From: Solihabitans fulvus
GTDB taxonomy: Bacteria > Actinomycetota > Actinomycetes > Mycobacteriales > Pseudonocardiaceae
DNA: 64,000 bases
Assembly (NCBI RefSeq): GCF_008386585.1
Contig: NZ_VUOB01000010.1
Coordinates: 62,001-126,000, forward strand
Direction: 5' to 3'
Position numbers and translations under genes: made by a program. The notes beneath the pieces are model-generated. The model saw only the letters and a list, made by a program, of their open reading frames with translations. It was not told the DNA's origin and searched no databases. Below, piece by piece: positions 35,884-44,671 of this stretch (positions are counted from its first letter, which is position 1; each line of letters starts with the position of its first letter).

Positions 35884-36999
35884 ATGGACAGTCGGGCGGA
35901 TTCCACACTTCGACACCAACCAGACCACGGCCGGCACCGCCAGCGCGACGGCGGTCCCCTAACCGGCGTCGACCAGAGCGTCGACCAGGGCGCCGAGGCC
36001 GGCCTGCCGGCGCAGCGGCGGTCGCGCCGGCCGGACGAGCAGCGAGCAGGCCAGCAGCAGCCGGACGAGCAACAGCTGGGCGAGCAGCAGCCGCAGCAGG
36101 AGTTGGCGGACCAGCCGCCGTGGGGCCGGGCCGAGCCCGCGCGGCACGACCCGCTGATTGACACCGACGCGCACGGGCTGCGGAAGTTCGACATCGGCCT
36201 CGTGCCGGCCTCGGTGACGCCACCGCGCACCTGGCGGCGGGCCGCCTGGTTCGCGGTGCTGTCGTCGGTCGGCGTGCTGCTGGCGCTGGCGCTGGCGGCG
36301 GCCAAGCTGGTCGGCCCTGCCGGCCCGCTCGAGCGGATCGGCCTACCCGGCTACCCCAGCGACGTGCAGATCCTCAGCGGCCTGAACCCGACCCCGACCG
36401 CGCCGGCCACCTCGGTGGCGATCCGGCCGGTGGACAACAAGCACCCCACCGGTGGCCACAGCGGCGACGCGAGGCCCGCTCAGGACGGCGCTGCCGCCCA
36501 GGGTGCCCCCGGTGACGCCGGGACCACCGTCGCGACCTCCGGGGGCGGCAGCGGCTCGACCAGCCCCTCGCAGGGCGGCGGCTCGTCGGCGCGCCCGCCG
36601 ACCACCGGCAGCCGGCCCGGCGCGCCGACCGACAGCGCGCCGCCGACGGTGACCACCGTGCCCAACCGGGACGCCCCGATCGTCGACGGCGACGCGATCA
36701 CCCGCCGGACCGTGGAGTTCTACGGGCAGGTGGTGAGCAACACCACCACCGCGCTGGCGATGACCACGGACACGTTCCGGGCGAACGCGGCCGCAGTGTT
36801 GACCGAGCACTACGCGGACGTGAGTTCGATCCAGCTCAAGGGCGTCTCGGTCGACCCCGGCAGCGGCATCACCGTCAGCACCCTCCAGGTGACCAAGAAG
36901 GACGGCGCCACCAGCACCGAACAGCGCCAGCTGAAGTTCACCCTGGACCACCTCCCGCTGATCAGCGACGAGCGGCAGGCGTCCGACGGCCAGCGGTGA
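35884..36999 (+). CDS. Membrane-anchored protein with Pro/Gly/Ser linker and extracytoplasmic domain
   Basis: A 371-residue protein. The cytoplasmic part of about 115 residues is rich in Gln, Asp and Arg. A single TM helix (WFAVLSSVGVLLALALAAAK, about 122-142) is followed by a long Gly/Ser/Pro/Thr linker and a C-terminal domain of about 100 residues (RRTVEFYGQVVSNTTTALAM ... VLTEHYADVSSIQLKGVSV). The last domain has the alternating strand pattern of NTF2-like folds and resembles the outer domains of the Ser/Thr kinases downstream. ATG 35884 with AAGGG upstream is preferred over GTG 35857. Probably a sensor or adaptor for the kinases; inference. Confidence 0.7.
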   Translation: MDSRADSTLRHQPDHGRHRQRDGGPLTGVDQSVDQGAEAGLPAQRRSRRPDEQRAGQQQPDEQQLGEQQPQQELADQPPWGRAEPARHDPLIDTDAHGLRKFDIGLVPASVTPPRTWRRAAWFAVLSSVGVLLALALAAAKLVGPAGPLERIGLPGYPSDVQILSGLNPTPTAPATSVAIRPVDNKHPTGGHSGDARPAQDGAAAQGAPGDAGTTVATSGGGSGSTSPSQGGGSSARPPTTGSRPGAPTDSAPPTVTTVPNRDAPIVDGDAITRRTVEFYGQVVSNTTTALAMTTDTFRANAAAVLTEHYADVSSIQLKGVSVDPGSGITVSTLQVTKKDGATSTEQRQLKFTLDHLPLISDERQASDGQR

Positions 37000-37166
37000 T
37001 TCCCGAACGCACAGGTTGTCGACGAACGGTCGGAATTAACCCGAACGAACGAGAAAACCCGACCGCTGGCCGCCACGAAAAGGTGAACTCTGGCTCTCGG
37101 CTGGCTTCACGGGGTCCCACCACGGTACGAGTTCCACCGACCACAGAAGGTACGGAGGAGTCGCCT

Positions 37167-37991
37167 GTGCAGCGTCCGTCAACCGGTCGCCGGCACACCC
37201 GCGCCGGTGCGATCACCGTGGCAGAGCTGATCAGACAGCAGCCGAGCCCCGTCCGAATCCCGTCGAGCGACGAGGCCGCCACCGATGGCCTCGTGCACGA
37301 CCTGCTCGGGCCGCCAGGGCCGGACGAGGCGCGCGCCGCCCGGCCGAACCGCACGGCCAAGCTCGTCGGCCTGGTGACCGGGGCCGTGGTGCTGTGCGCC
37401 TCCGTGGCCGCCGCGTCCGTGGTCGCCGGCAACCACCGCATCGACAACGAGCCGGGCAGCGGGCCGGCGCCGGTGGAGATCACCGGCGGCAGCGCGCTGC
37501 GTCCCGACATGCTCAGCGCCCAGCTCGGCCGGGGCCAGGACAGCTCACCGCTGGCGGTCCCGGCGCCTGCCTCGCCGCCGGACGCCACCAGGAACGCGCC
37601 GCCGCAGGCCGCCCAGCCGTCTCCGTCCGCCGAGCAGCCGTCCTCGCCCGTCAGCACCCCGCCGGTCCGGGTCACCAGCGGCTCGCCGACGACCGTCGCG
37701 GCCATCAAGCACTTCTACGAACTGCTCAGGACGGCGCCGGCCGAGGCGTTCGCGCTGGTCGACCCCGGCCTGCTCGGCACCGACCCGACCGAGTTCGTGC
37801 AGTCCTGGCACGCCGTCAAGGCGATCACCCTGGACCGCGTCGACCCGAGGCCGGACGGCTCGGTGCTCGCCGCGGTCTCCATGCTCGGCCCCGACGATCA
37901 CTGGCTGCGCGTCGAGCAGCTGTTCTGGCTCACCAAGGACACCCCGCCGCGCATCGCGAACTCGGAGATCCTGTCCGCCCAGCGGAACTGA
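37167..37991 (+). CDS. Membrane-anchored protein with extracytoplasmic NTF2-like domain
   Basis: A 274-residue protein similar in plan to the preceding gene product. The cytoplasmic segment of about 70 residues is followed by one TM helix (LVGLVTGAVVLCASVAAASVV, about 68-88). A Pro/Ala/Ser linker leads to a C-terminal domain of about 105 residues (TVAAIKHFYELLRTAPAEAF ... SWHAVKAITLDRV ... LRVEQLFWL). GTG 37167 follows GGAGGAG and is the clear start. The outer domain shares the helix-then-strands layout and the W-x-x-V/I-K phrase with the kinases' sensor parts. Located directly upstream of two kinases; may form a signalling unit. Confidence 0.72.
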   Translation: MQRPSTGRRHTRAGAITVAELIRQQPSPVRIPSSDEAATDGLVHDLLGPPGPDEARAARPNRTAKLVGLVTGAVVLCASVAAASVVAGNHRIDNEPGSGPAPVEITGGSALRPDMLSAQLGRGQDSSPLAVPAPASPPDATRNAPPQAAQPSPSAEQPSSPVSTPPVRVTSGSPTTVAAIKHFYELLRTAPAEAFALVDPGLLGTDPTEFVQSWHAVKAITLDRVDPRPDGSVLAAVSMLGPDDHWLRVEQLFWLTKDTPPRIANSEILSAQRN

Positions 37992-38270
37992 GCCGGTCCC
38001 GTGACGAAGCGCACGGCCGGTCGCAGGGTTATGGGCGCTAACCGCCGATTCGCGCACGCCGACCCGATGGCTGCGGGCGGTCCCGCGCCGGAACCGGGTA
38101 GCCTCTGCGGGCAGTTGTCACCTACACGTGGGATGACGGCTACCGACTGCTGACCACGCGGCGATTCGCGGTGCCTGACCAGGGCGCACGATCGTGCCGG
38201 GCAACCCTGTCGCCAGGCTGCTCCGTCTCCGGTCGGAGACCGTTCGCGCCGCACGACGAGGAGCCACAGC

Positions 38271-38327
38271 GTGAGCCCTGCGCAGTACCCCGGCACGTCG
38301 GTGGGGAGTCCGCGTGAGCGCCGCTGA
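38271..38327 (+). CDS. Possible upstream ORF overlapping the first kinase
   Basis: An 18-residue frame (VSPAQYPGTSVGSPRERR) whose GTG has a better ribosome site (GAGGAG seven bases before) than the kinase itself, and whose stop lies 14 bases inside the kinase frame. It could be a leader peptide that couples or limits kinase translation. The rest of the 322-base gap 37992-38313 contains no gene I can support. Confidence 0.35.
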   Translation: MSPAQYPGTSVGSPRERR

Positions 38328-39636
38328 CGGTGGCCTGGTCGCGGGGCGCTACCGGCTCGTCAGGCGCATCGGCAGCGGCGCGATGGGAGTCGTCTGGGAG
38401 GCCAGGGACGAGCGGCTCGGGCGGACGGTCGCGGTCAAGCAGCTCCTGCTCCAGCCGGGGCTTGGCGCCGAGGAGACCGACGAGGCCGTCCAGCGGGCCA
38501 TGCGCGAGGGCCGGATCGCGGCCAAGCTGCACCACCCCAACGCGATCGCGATCTACGACGTGGTCGAGGAGCACGGCGCGCCGTGCCTGGTCATGGAGTA
38601 CCTGCCCTCGCGCAGCCTCGCCGACGTGATGCACGAGCGCGCCCCCATGCCGCAGCTGGAGGTCGCCAGGGTCGGCGCGCAGGCGGCCGCCGCGCTGGCC
38701 GACGCGCACGTCGCCGGGGTCGTGCACCGGGACGTCAAGCCGGGCAACGTGCTGCTGGCGGCCAACGGCACGGTCAAGATCACCGACTTCGGCATCTCGC
38801 GGGCGAACGACGACATCACCGTCACCAAGACCGGCCTGATCGCCGGCACCCCCGCCTACCTCGCGCCGGAGATCGCCAAGGGCTACGACCCCGGCCCGGC
38901 CTCCGACGTCTTCTCGCTCGGCTCGACGCTCTACGCGGCGGCGGAGGGCGAGCCGCCGTTCGGCCTGAACGAGAACACCCTGGCCGTGCTGCACGCGGTC
39001 GCCGCGGGGCGGATCAACCCGCCGTCGCAGGTCGGGCCGCTGATCGACGTGATCCTGCTGATGCTCCGCCCGGAACCCGACGACCGGCCGACCATGGTCC
39101 AGGTCCGCGACCTGCTCGGCGCGGTCGCGACCGGCCGCAACCCGACGTTGCCGAGGATTCCGGTGGCCGCCGACGCCCCGACGGCGTTCGTCGGTGACAC
39201 GCAGCGCACCCAGGTGATCGGTCCGCAGACCGGCCGGACGCGGGTCGCGGAGGCCGCCGCGGCGCCCCGGAAGGACCGGCGGCCGCTGCTGCTCGGCGTG
39301 CTCGTGCTCGTCGTGCTGGTCGCGGTCGGCGGCATCCTGCTGGCCAACGCGCTGACCAGCCGGCCGCCGACGACCACCGGCAACAACCCCGACACCGGGC
39401 AGAACTCGCAGCCCGTGCTGCCGCCGACCAGCGAGGCGTCCAGGCCGGACACGCTCCAGCAGGTCCCGCCGCCGCAGTCGCCGACCGACGAGACCACGAC
39501 CACCCGGCAGGCGCCGACCACCACGACGACCACCACGACGAAGCCGCCGCCCACGACGACCACCACGACAACGACCACCACCACGACAACGAAGCCGCCC
39601 ACGACGACCACAACGACGACGACCACGACGCCGTAG
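38314..39636 (+). CDS. Transmembrane Ser/Thr protein kinase with poly-Thr tail
   Basis: A 440-residue Hanks-type kinase. The glycine loop is IGSGAMGVVW (about residues 19-28), the catalytic Lys lies in VAVKQL (about 43), HRDVKPGN is near 138, and DFG near 158; the activation loop has TKTGLIAGTPAYLAPE. A TM helix (LLLGVLVLVVLVAVGGILLA, about 324-345) follows, but the outer part is only a low-complexity tail ending in long Thr runs broken by KPP. It lacks PASTA repeats and the folded outer domain of the next kinase. GTG 38314 follows GGGGAG by five bases. It could phosphorylate cytoplasmic targets in response to the wall. Confidence 0.93.
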   Translation: MSAADGGLVAGRYRLVRRIGSGAMGVVWEARDERLGRTVAVKQLLLQPGLGAEETDEAVQRAMREGRIAAKLHHPNAIAIYDVVEEHGAPCLVMEYLPSRSLADVMHERAPMPQLEVARVGAQAAAALADAHVAGVVHRDVKPGNVLLAANGTVKITDFGISRANDDITVTKTGLIAGTPAYLAPEIAKGYDPGPASDVFSLGSTLYAAAEGEPPFGLNENTLAVLHAVAAGRINPPSQVGPLIDVILLMLRPEPDDRPTMVQVRDLLGAVATGRNPTLPRIPVAADAPTAFVGDTQRTQVIGPQTGRTRVAEAAAAPRKDRRPLLLGVLVLVVLVAVGGILLANALTSRPPTTTGNNPDTGQNSQPVLPPTSEASRPDTLQQVPPPQSPTDETTTTRQAPTTTTTTTTKPPPTTTTTTTTTTTTTKPPTTTTTTTTTTP

Positions 39637-39778
39637 CCGTAGGGTCGAGGGCTGCGCGCGCGAGTGTGGGCGCGCACACAGCAACCAGGTCGTGGGGTGT
39701 TCACGTCCTTCGAGCAGCGGCGGACAGCCCCTGTTCGACCAGCTGAACCGGAAGTAGGCGTTACGTGAAGGAGGGGCT

Positions 39779-41365
39779 GTGAGCGACGATGGCCGGTTGG
39801 TCGCTGGTCGCTACCTGTTGGGCAAGCGCATCGGCAGCGGGGCGATGGGCATCGTCTGGCAGGCACAGGACCAGCGCCTACACCGCACGATCGCGGTCAA
39901 GCAGCTCCTGCTCCAGCCCGGACTGAGCGCGGCGGAGTCCGACGAGGCCAAGCAGCGGTCGATGCGGGAGGGGCGGATCGCGGCCCGGCTCCAGCACCCG
40001 CACGCCATCGCGGTCTACGACGTCGCCGAGGACGACGGCCAGCCCTGGCTGATCATGGAGTACCTGCCGTCCAAGAGCCTGTCGGCGGTGCTGTCCGAGC
40101 GCGGCACGCTGCCGCCGCGCGAGGTGGCCAGGATCGGCACGCAGGTGGCGTCCGCGCTGGCCGCCGCGCACAACGCCGGCATCGTGCACCGGGACGTCAA
40201 GCCCGGCAACGTGCTGCTCGGCGACGACGGCACCGTCAAGATCACCGACTTCGGCATCTCGCGGGCCACCGGCGACGTCACGGTCACCGCGACCGGCATG
40301 CTCGCCGGCACGCCCGCCTATCTCGCCCCCGAGGTCGCCAAGGGTTACGACCCCGGCCCGCCGTCGGACGTGTTCTCGCTCGGCTCGACGCTCTACGCGG
40401 CGATCGAGGGCATGCCGCCGTTCGGGCTGAACGAGAACACCATCGCGTTGCTGCACCAGGTCGCCTCCGGCCAGATCACGCCGCCGAGGCAAGCCGGCCC
40501 GCTGACCGCGATGCTGATGAAGCTGCTGCGGCCGGAGCCAGAGGACCGGCCGACGATGGCGCAGGCCAAGGAGGAGCTGGCCGCGGTCGCGGCCGGCCGA
40601 TCCATCCCGGACAACGCGCTGGCCGCCGGGCCGCCGCTGGCGCAGCCGTGGCGGGGCGCCCCGCCTGCGGTCGCCGCGCGGTCGCAGTCGAACGGGAACC
40701 GGGCTGGGCAGCAGAACACCAGGTTGGACGCGCGGCCGGTCGGCCAGCCCGCAGCGGACTCCAGACACGCCGGCGCGGCGACCATCGCGCACGGCGCCCC
40801 GGCGCGGCCAGCGCGGCCCTCGGCCAAGCCGGCGTCCTCGGCGAGCAGGAGCAAGAACTCCAAGATCGTGGCGGGTGTCGCGATCGTCGCCGCCGCGATC
40901 GTCGGCATCCTGATGGCCAACATGCTCAGCTCGAAGAACAACGGCAACGCCAACCACGCGGCCGGCACCAGCTCGTCCACCAGCTCGTCCGCGACGCAGC
41001 CCTCCGAGCCGGAGCCGAGCGCGGCGGCGCCGACCTTCTCGGGCGACCCGCAGCCGCAGGACATGCAGGCCGCGATCAAGAACTACTTCGTGTTGGCGGC
41101 CAGCAAGCCAGACCAGGCGTGGGCGATGCTGAACTCGACCGCGCAGGGCGCCGCGCCGGGCGGCCTCGCCGGCTTCACGCAGCAGTGGGCCAAGGCCAAG
41201 AACCTGTCGGTCAGCGTCGTCGGCGGCGACGGCGCCTACTGGCAGATCGTCGAGGTGCGCTACAAGAAGGACGGCCAGGAGCATGCCGAGAAGCACGACA
41301 TGTCCCTCCAGTACACCGACCAACGGCTGCTGATCAGCCGCGACAGGCAGATGCCGCAGAGCTAG
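39779..41365 (+). CDS. Transmembrane Ser/Thr protein kinase with NTF2-like sensor domain
   Basis: A 528-residue Hanks-type kinase, about 70% identical by eye to the previous one over the kinase domain, so likely a tandem duplicate. IGSGAMGIVW, VAVKQLLL, HRDVKPGN (near 137), DFGISRATGD and GTPAYLAPEV are present. After an Ala/Pro-rich juxtamembrane region comes one TM helix (IVAGVAIVAAAIVGILMANM, about 364-384), a Ser/Thr linker and an outer domain of about 100 residues (MQAAIKNYFVLAASKPDQAW ... YWQIVEVRYKKDGQEH). GTG 39779 with AAGGAGGGG upstream. The outer domain resembles those of the proteins at 35884 and 37167 and the kinase at 52622. Confidence 0.94.
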   Translation: MSDDGRLVAGRYLLGKRIGSGAMGIVWQAQDQRLHRTIAVKQLLLQPGLSAAESDEAKQRSMREGRIAARLQHPHAIAVYDVAEDDGQPWLIMEYLPSKSLSAVLSERGTLPPREVARIGTQVASALAAAHNAGIVHRDVKPGNVLLGDDGTVKITDFGISRATGDVTVTATGMLAGTPAYLAPEVAKGYDPGPPSDVFSLGSTLYAAIEGMPPFGLNENTIALLHQVASGQITPPRQAGPLTAMLMKLLRPEPEDRPTMAQAKEELAAVAAGRSIPDNALAAGPPLAQPWRGAPPAVAARSQSNGNRAGQQNTRLDARPVGQPAADSRHAGAATIAHGAPARPARPSAKPASSASRSKNSKIVAGVAIVAAAIVGILMANMLSSKNNGNANHAAGTSSSTSSSATQPSEPEPSAAAPTFSGDPQPQDMQAAIKNYFVLAASKPDQAWAMLNSTAQGAAPGGLAGFTQQWAKAKNLSVSVVGGDGAYWQIVEVRYKKDGQEHAEKHDMSLQYTDQRLLISRDRQMPQS

Positions 41366-41372
41366 CGAGCTG

Positions 41373-42275
41373 CTAGTCGGCCGCCTTGACCGCCATCGTC
41401 AGGGCGTCGATCAGGCCGCGCACCGATGGCTGGTCGGCGGCCTCGTCGCGCACGGCCGCGTAGATGCTGCGCAGCGGCTGCGGGCGGCGCAGCCGCCGCA
41501 CCAGCACGCCGGGGTGCACGCTGCCGAGGCTGAGCTTGGGCACGATCGCCACACCCAGCCCGGCCGCGACGAACCCCTGCGAGGTCGGGAAGTCGTCGCC
41601 CTCGACGACCACCTTCGGCGTGAACCCGGCCTCGGCGCAGGCGTTGCGCATGAGGTCGCGGCACGGCCCGGCCGGGAAGATCGCGTCGACCCACTGGTCC
41701 TCGGCCAGGTCGGCGAGGTCGACCACCCGCTTGCGGGCCAGCTCGTGGCCGCGCGGCAGCAGGGCCACGTAGGGGTCGTCGAGCAGGTGCACCAGCCGCA
41801 CCCCGCGCGCCGGCTCGACGCTTCGCGGGAACACCACGATCGCCAGGTCGGCGCGGCCAGCCTCGACCTCGGGCAGCGGGTCGTCCGGCTCGGTGACCTT
41901 CAGGTCGAGCCGGACATCCGGGTAGTCGCGCCGGAACGCGGCGACGGCTGGCGGCACGAGGGCTGCGCCCGCGCTGGCGAAGTACCGCACGCGCAGCAGC
42001 CCGGTGCGCCCGGCGCGCAGGTCGGCGAGCGCGGTCTCCGCCTCGGCGAGCTGGTCGGTGATGACGGCGGCGTGCTCGGTAAGCAGCCGTCCTGCCGCCG
42101 TCGGCCGGACGCCCCTGCCGACCCGCTCCAGCAGCGCCACGCCGGCCTGTTTCTCCAGTGTGGCAACCTGTTGGCTGATCGCGGACGGCGTGTAGCCGAG
42201 GTTCGTCGCGGCGGCGGTGATCGAGCCGGAGGTCACCACGGCCCGCAGCACCTGCATTCTGCGCACGTCGAGCAT
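41373..42275 (-). CDS. LysR-family transcriptional regulator
   Basis: A 300-residue LysR-type regulator. The N-terminal winged helix is MLDVRRMQVLRAVVTSGSIT ... NLGYTPSAISQQVATLEKQAG, followed by a periplasmic-binding-protein-like effector domain (RVRYFASAGAALVPPAVAAF ... VVFPRSV ... GFVAAGLGVAIVPKLSLG). ATG 42275 starts the typical first helix. It is divergent from the EamA transporter gene, whose expression it most likely controls together with its own. A dyad in the shared promoter region is the candidate binding site. Confidence 0.92.
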   Translation of the reverse strand: MLDVRRMQVLRAVVTSGSITAAATNLGYTPSAISQQVATLEKQAGVALLERVGRGVRPTAAGRLLTEHAAVITDQLAEAETALADLRAGRTGLLRVRYFASAGAALVPPAVAAFRRDYPDVRLDLKVTEPDDPLPEVEAGRADLAIVVFPRSVEPARGVRLVHLLDDPYVALLPRGHELARKRVVDLADLAEDQWVDAIFPAGPCRDLMRNACAEAGFTPKVVVEGDDFPTSQGFVAAGLGVAIVPKLSLGSVHPGVLVRRLRRPQPLRSIYAAVRDEAADQPSVRGLIDALTMAVKAAD

Positions 42276-42286
42276 GGCCGCGACAT

Positions 42287-42312
42287 TACAGCTGTCCTTA
42301 ACGGTCGCTGTA
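42287..42312. promoter_or_regulatory. Candidate LysR binding dyad between lysR and eamA genes
   Basis: TACAGC-N14-GCTGTA, a perfect 6-bp inverted repeat, lies 12 bases upstream of the LysR start in the 101-base divergent region. Size and place fit a LysR recognition site, although the T-N11-A core is not exact. Confidence 0.5.
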
Positions 42313-42376
42313 GTTCTATTCACTTGTCCTTCTCAGTTTCCCCACGCAAAGTATGGGAGGCGAAAGGGGCAAGGTC

Positions 42377-43372
42377 ATGGGGTCACCGGGGTCACTGATC
42401 CGGATGGGGCTGCTGGCTCTGATGTGGGGTTCCAGCTTTCTGTGGATCAAGCTCGCCCTCGGCGGCCTGTCCCCGGTGCAGATCGCGCTGATCCGCACCG
42501 CGCTCGGCGGCGTCGTGCTGGTGGCCCTGTGCTACTCGCGCGGCCAGCGGCTGCCGAGCGACCGGAGGCTGTGGAAGCACTTCGCCGCGGTGGCGCTGTT
42601 CGGCAGCCTGATCCCGTTCGTGCTGTTCCCCCTCGGCGAGCAGTCGGTCGACTCCGGCGTCGCCGGGGTGCTCAACTCGACCACCCCGCTGTGGGCGCTG
42701 CTGTTCGGCGTGCTGGCCGGCCTCGAACGCCGGCTCAACCCGGTCCGGCTGGTCGGGCTGGTGCTCGGCTTCGTCGGCACCCTGCTGATCTTCGCGCCGT
42801 GGCAGGCCGCCGGGCTGGCCAGCTGGGGCTCCGTGGCGTGCCTCGCCGCCGCGGCCAGCTACGCGGTCGCCTACACCTACATCGGCAAGTTCCTGTCCGG
42901 CCTCGGGCTGCCGCCCGCCGCGCTGTCCTCGGCGACGCTGGTCTTCGCGACCGGGCTGACCGTGCTGGTCGTGCCGGTCGCCGGCCTCCAGCCCATGCAC
43001 CTGAGCCCCGCCGTGCTGCTCGCGGTCGCCGTCCTCGGCGTGTTCGGCACCGGCATCGCGCAGGCGATCAACTACCGGCTCATCGCCGACGAGGGCGCGA
43101 CGAACGCGACGACCGTCGGCTACCTGCTGCCCGTGGTGTCCGTCCTACTCGGGGCGGCTTTCCTGCACGAGGACTTGAACCTGCGCGTCGTGGCCGGCAT
43201 GGTGGTCGTCCTGGTCGGTGTCGCGCTGACCAGGCGACGCAAGGCCGCGCCGACACCGGCCGCCGACAGCGCCGTGACGACGCTCGCCGGGCCCTCCGAG
43301 CCGGCAGGCGCCGTGACGGCGGCTGAGGCGGTCGCTTCGGCCGTTCAGCCGACCGCCGCGAGGGCCGACTGA
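42377..43372 (+). CDS. EamA-type DMT-superfamily transporter
   Basis: A 331-residue exporter-like protein with ten hydrophobic helices forming two EamA repeats (first beginning GLLALMWGSSFLWIKLAL, second after LASWGSVACLAAAASYAVAY). The SSFLWIK and GVAGVLNSTTPLWALLFG phrases are standard for the family. The C-terminal 45 residues are a polar Ala/Thr/Pro tail. ATG 42377 follows AAGGGG. It is under the likely control of the divergent LysR regulator; the exported metabolite is unknown. Confidence 0.9.
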   Translation: MGSPGSLIRMGLLALMWGSSFLWIKLALGGLSPVQIALIRTALGGVVLVALCYSRGQRLPSDRRLWKHFAAVALFGSLIPFVLFPLGEQSVDSGVAGVLNSTTPLWALLFGVLAGLERRLNPVRLVGLVLGFVGTLLIFAPWQAAGLASWGSVACLAAAASYAVAYTYIGKFLSGLGLPPAALSSATLVFATGLTVLVVPVAGLQPMHLSPAVLLAVAVLGVFGTGIAQAINYRLIADEGATNATTVGYLLPVVSVLLGAAFLHEDLNLRVVAGMVVVLVGVALTRRRKAAPTPAADSAVTTLAGPSEPAGAVTAAEAVASAVQPTAARAD

Positions 43373-43494
43373 GACGGCGGTCTCATCCATAAGCGTGGTC
43401 TTCGGGGCAATGACGTAGCTGCACGGGAGTTCGCGCGTCCCACTGTCGTAACGGGTCAGTCCCCACCGGGGACGACAGGGGAAGGATCACGATC

Positions 43495-43926
43495 ATGAGC
43501 GACACCAGCGCGACCAACGACCACACCGCCATCAACGCGACCATGACCTTCGGCCTGCTGGCGCCCGGCACACCCGCCGTGCCCATCGACGCTCGGCTGC
43601 GGTACGACACCGAGGACCCCTACGCGATGGGCGTCCGCTTCCACACCGGGCAGGGCGTCGTCGAGTGGATGTTCGCCCGCGAGCTGCTGGCCGACGGCCT
43701 GATCGCGGCCGCCGGCGAGGGCGACATCCGGGTCCGCCCGTCCACCGAGGACCCCGAGCTGGTGCTGGTCGAGCTGGTCACGCCAGGGGGGCACGCCGTG
43801 CTGACCGCGTCGGCCGAGGACCTGGCCGACTTCCTGGACCGCAGCTACGACCTGGTCCCGCCCGGTGACGAGCACCTGTGGGTCGACTTCGACGAGGAGC
43901 TGGCCAGGCTCGCCTCCACCAACTGA
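43495..43926 (+). CDS. SsgA-like sporulation and cell-division protein
   Basis: A 143-residue protein of the SsgA/SsgB family, which in streptomycetes recruits FtsZ and guides septum placement in sporulation. Family features include RLRYDTEDPYAMGVRFHTG (residues about 35-53), VVEWMFARELLADGL (about 57-71), GDIRVRPS, and FLDRSYDLVPPGDE at the end. SsgA-like proteins occur in filamentous or sporulating actinomycetes, so this gene supports that lifestyle. It resembles SsgB in length, but I cannot decide between paralogues. ATG 43495; alone on its strand, ending in a terminator shared with the response regulator. Confidence 0.88.
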   Translation: MSDTSATNDHTAINATMTFGLLAPGTPAVPIDARLRYDTEDPYAMGVRFHTGQGVVEWMFARELLADGLIAAAGEGDIRVRPSTEDPELVLVELVTPGGHAVLTASAEDLADFLDRSYDLVPPGDEHLWVDFDEELARLASTN

Positions 43927-43928
43927 CG

Positions 43929-43967
43929 CCGCCCGATCCGGCCGCGCCCGCGGCCGAACTCGGGCGG
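43929..43967. terminator. Bidirectional terminator hairpin
   Basis: CCGCCCGA at 43929-43936 pairs with TCGGGCGG at 43960-43967, enclosing a second stem GGCCGC/GCGGCC. It lies between the convergent ssgA-like and response-regulator genes. Confidence 0.78.
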
Positions 43968-43984
43968 GTCAGGGGGGTGGGCGG

Positions 43985-44671
43985 TCAGACCAGGCGACGG
44001 TCCGACGCCCACCTGGACAGCTCGTAGCGGTTGGACAGCTGCGTCTTGCGCAGCACGCTGGACACGTGCGTCTCGACGGTCTTCACCGAGATGAACAGCT
44101 CGGAGGCGATCTCCTTGTAGGCGTAGCCCCTGGCCAGCAGCCGCAGCACGTCCCGCTCCCTGGGGGTCAGCAGGTCCAGCTCCGGATCGCTGATCGGGGC
44201 GGCCCCTGGACGCTCCGCGAAGGCGTCCAGCACGAACCCGGCCAGCCTCGGCGAGAACACCGCGTCGCCCTCGGCCACCCGGCACACCGCGCGCACCAGC
44301 TCCTGGCTGGAGATGGTCTTGGTGACATAGCCCCGCGCGCCTGCCCTGATCACCGCGATGACGTCCTCGGCGGCGTCGGACACCGACAGCGCGAGGAACA
44401 CCACGTCTGGCTGCTCCTTGCGCGACCTGCGCAGCACCTCGGCGCCACCGCCGTCGGGCATGTGCACGTCGAGCAGCACCACGTCCGGCCTGTGGTGCGC
44501 AATGCCGCTGACGGCCTCGCCGACCGAGCCAGCCTCGCCGACCACCTCGATCTCGCTGGTGATGGAGTCGAGCTCGGCGCGCACCCCGGCGCGGAACAGC
44601 GCGTGGTCGTCAACCAGGAAGACCCGGACGGGTGCCTTCGCCGGTGCGGCCTGTCCATCGGTCGACGTCAC
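43985..44671 (-). CDS. LuxR-family (NarL) response regulator
   Basis: A 228-residue regulator. The receiver domain starts VRVFLVDDHALFRAGVRAEL and has the phospho-acceptor Asp in VVLLDVHMPDGG near residue 65 and Lys in VTKTISSQE. The LuxR helix-turn-helix is LLTPRERDVLRLLARGYAYK then ASELFISVKTVETHVSSVLR. GTG 44671 overlaps the histidine kinase stop (GTGA), so the pair forms a two-component system with coupled translation. The output probably includes the divergent PspC operon. Confidence 0.93.
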   Translation of the reverse strand: MTSTDGQAAPAKAPVRVFLVDDHALFRAGVRAELDSITSEIEVVGEAGSVGEAVSGIAHHRPDVVLLDVHMPDGGGAEVLRRSRKEQPDVVFLALSVSDAAEDVIAVIRAGARGYVTKTISSQELVRAVCRVAEGDAVFSPRLAGFVLDAFAERPGAAPISDPELDLLTPRERDVLRLLARGYAYKEIASELFISVKTVETHVSSVLRKTQLSNRYELSRWASDRRLV

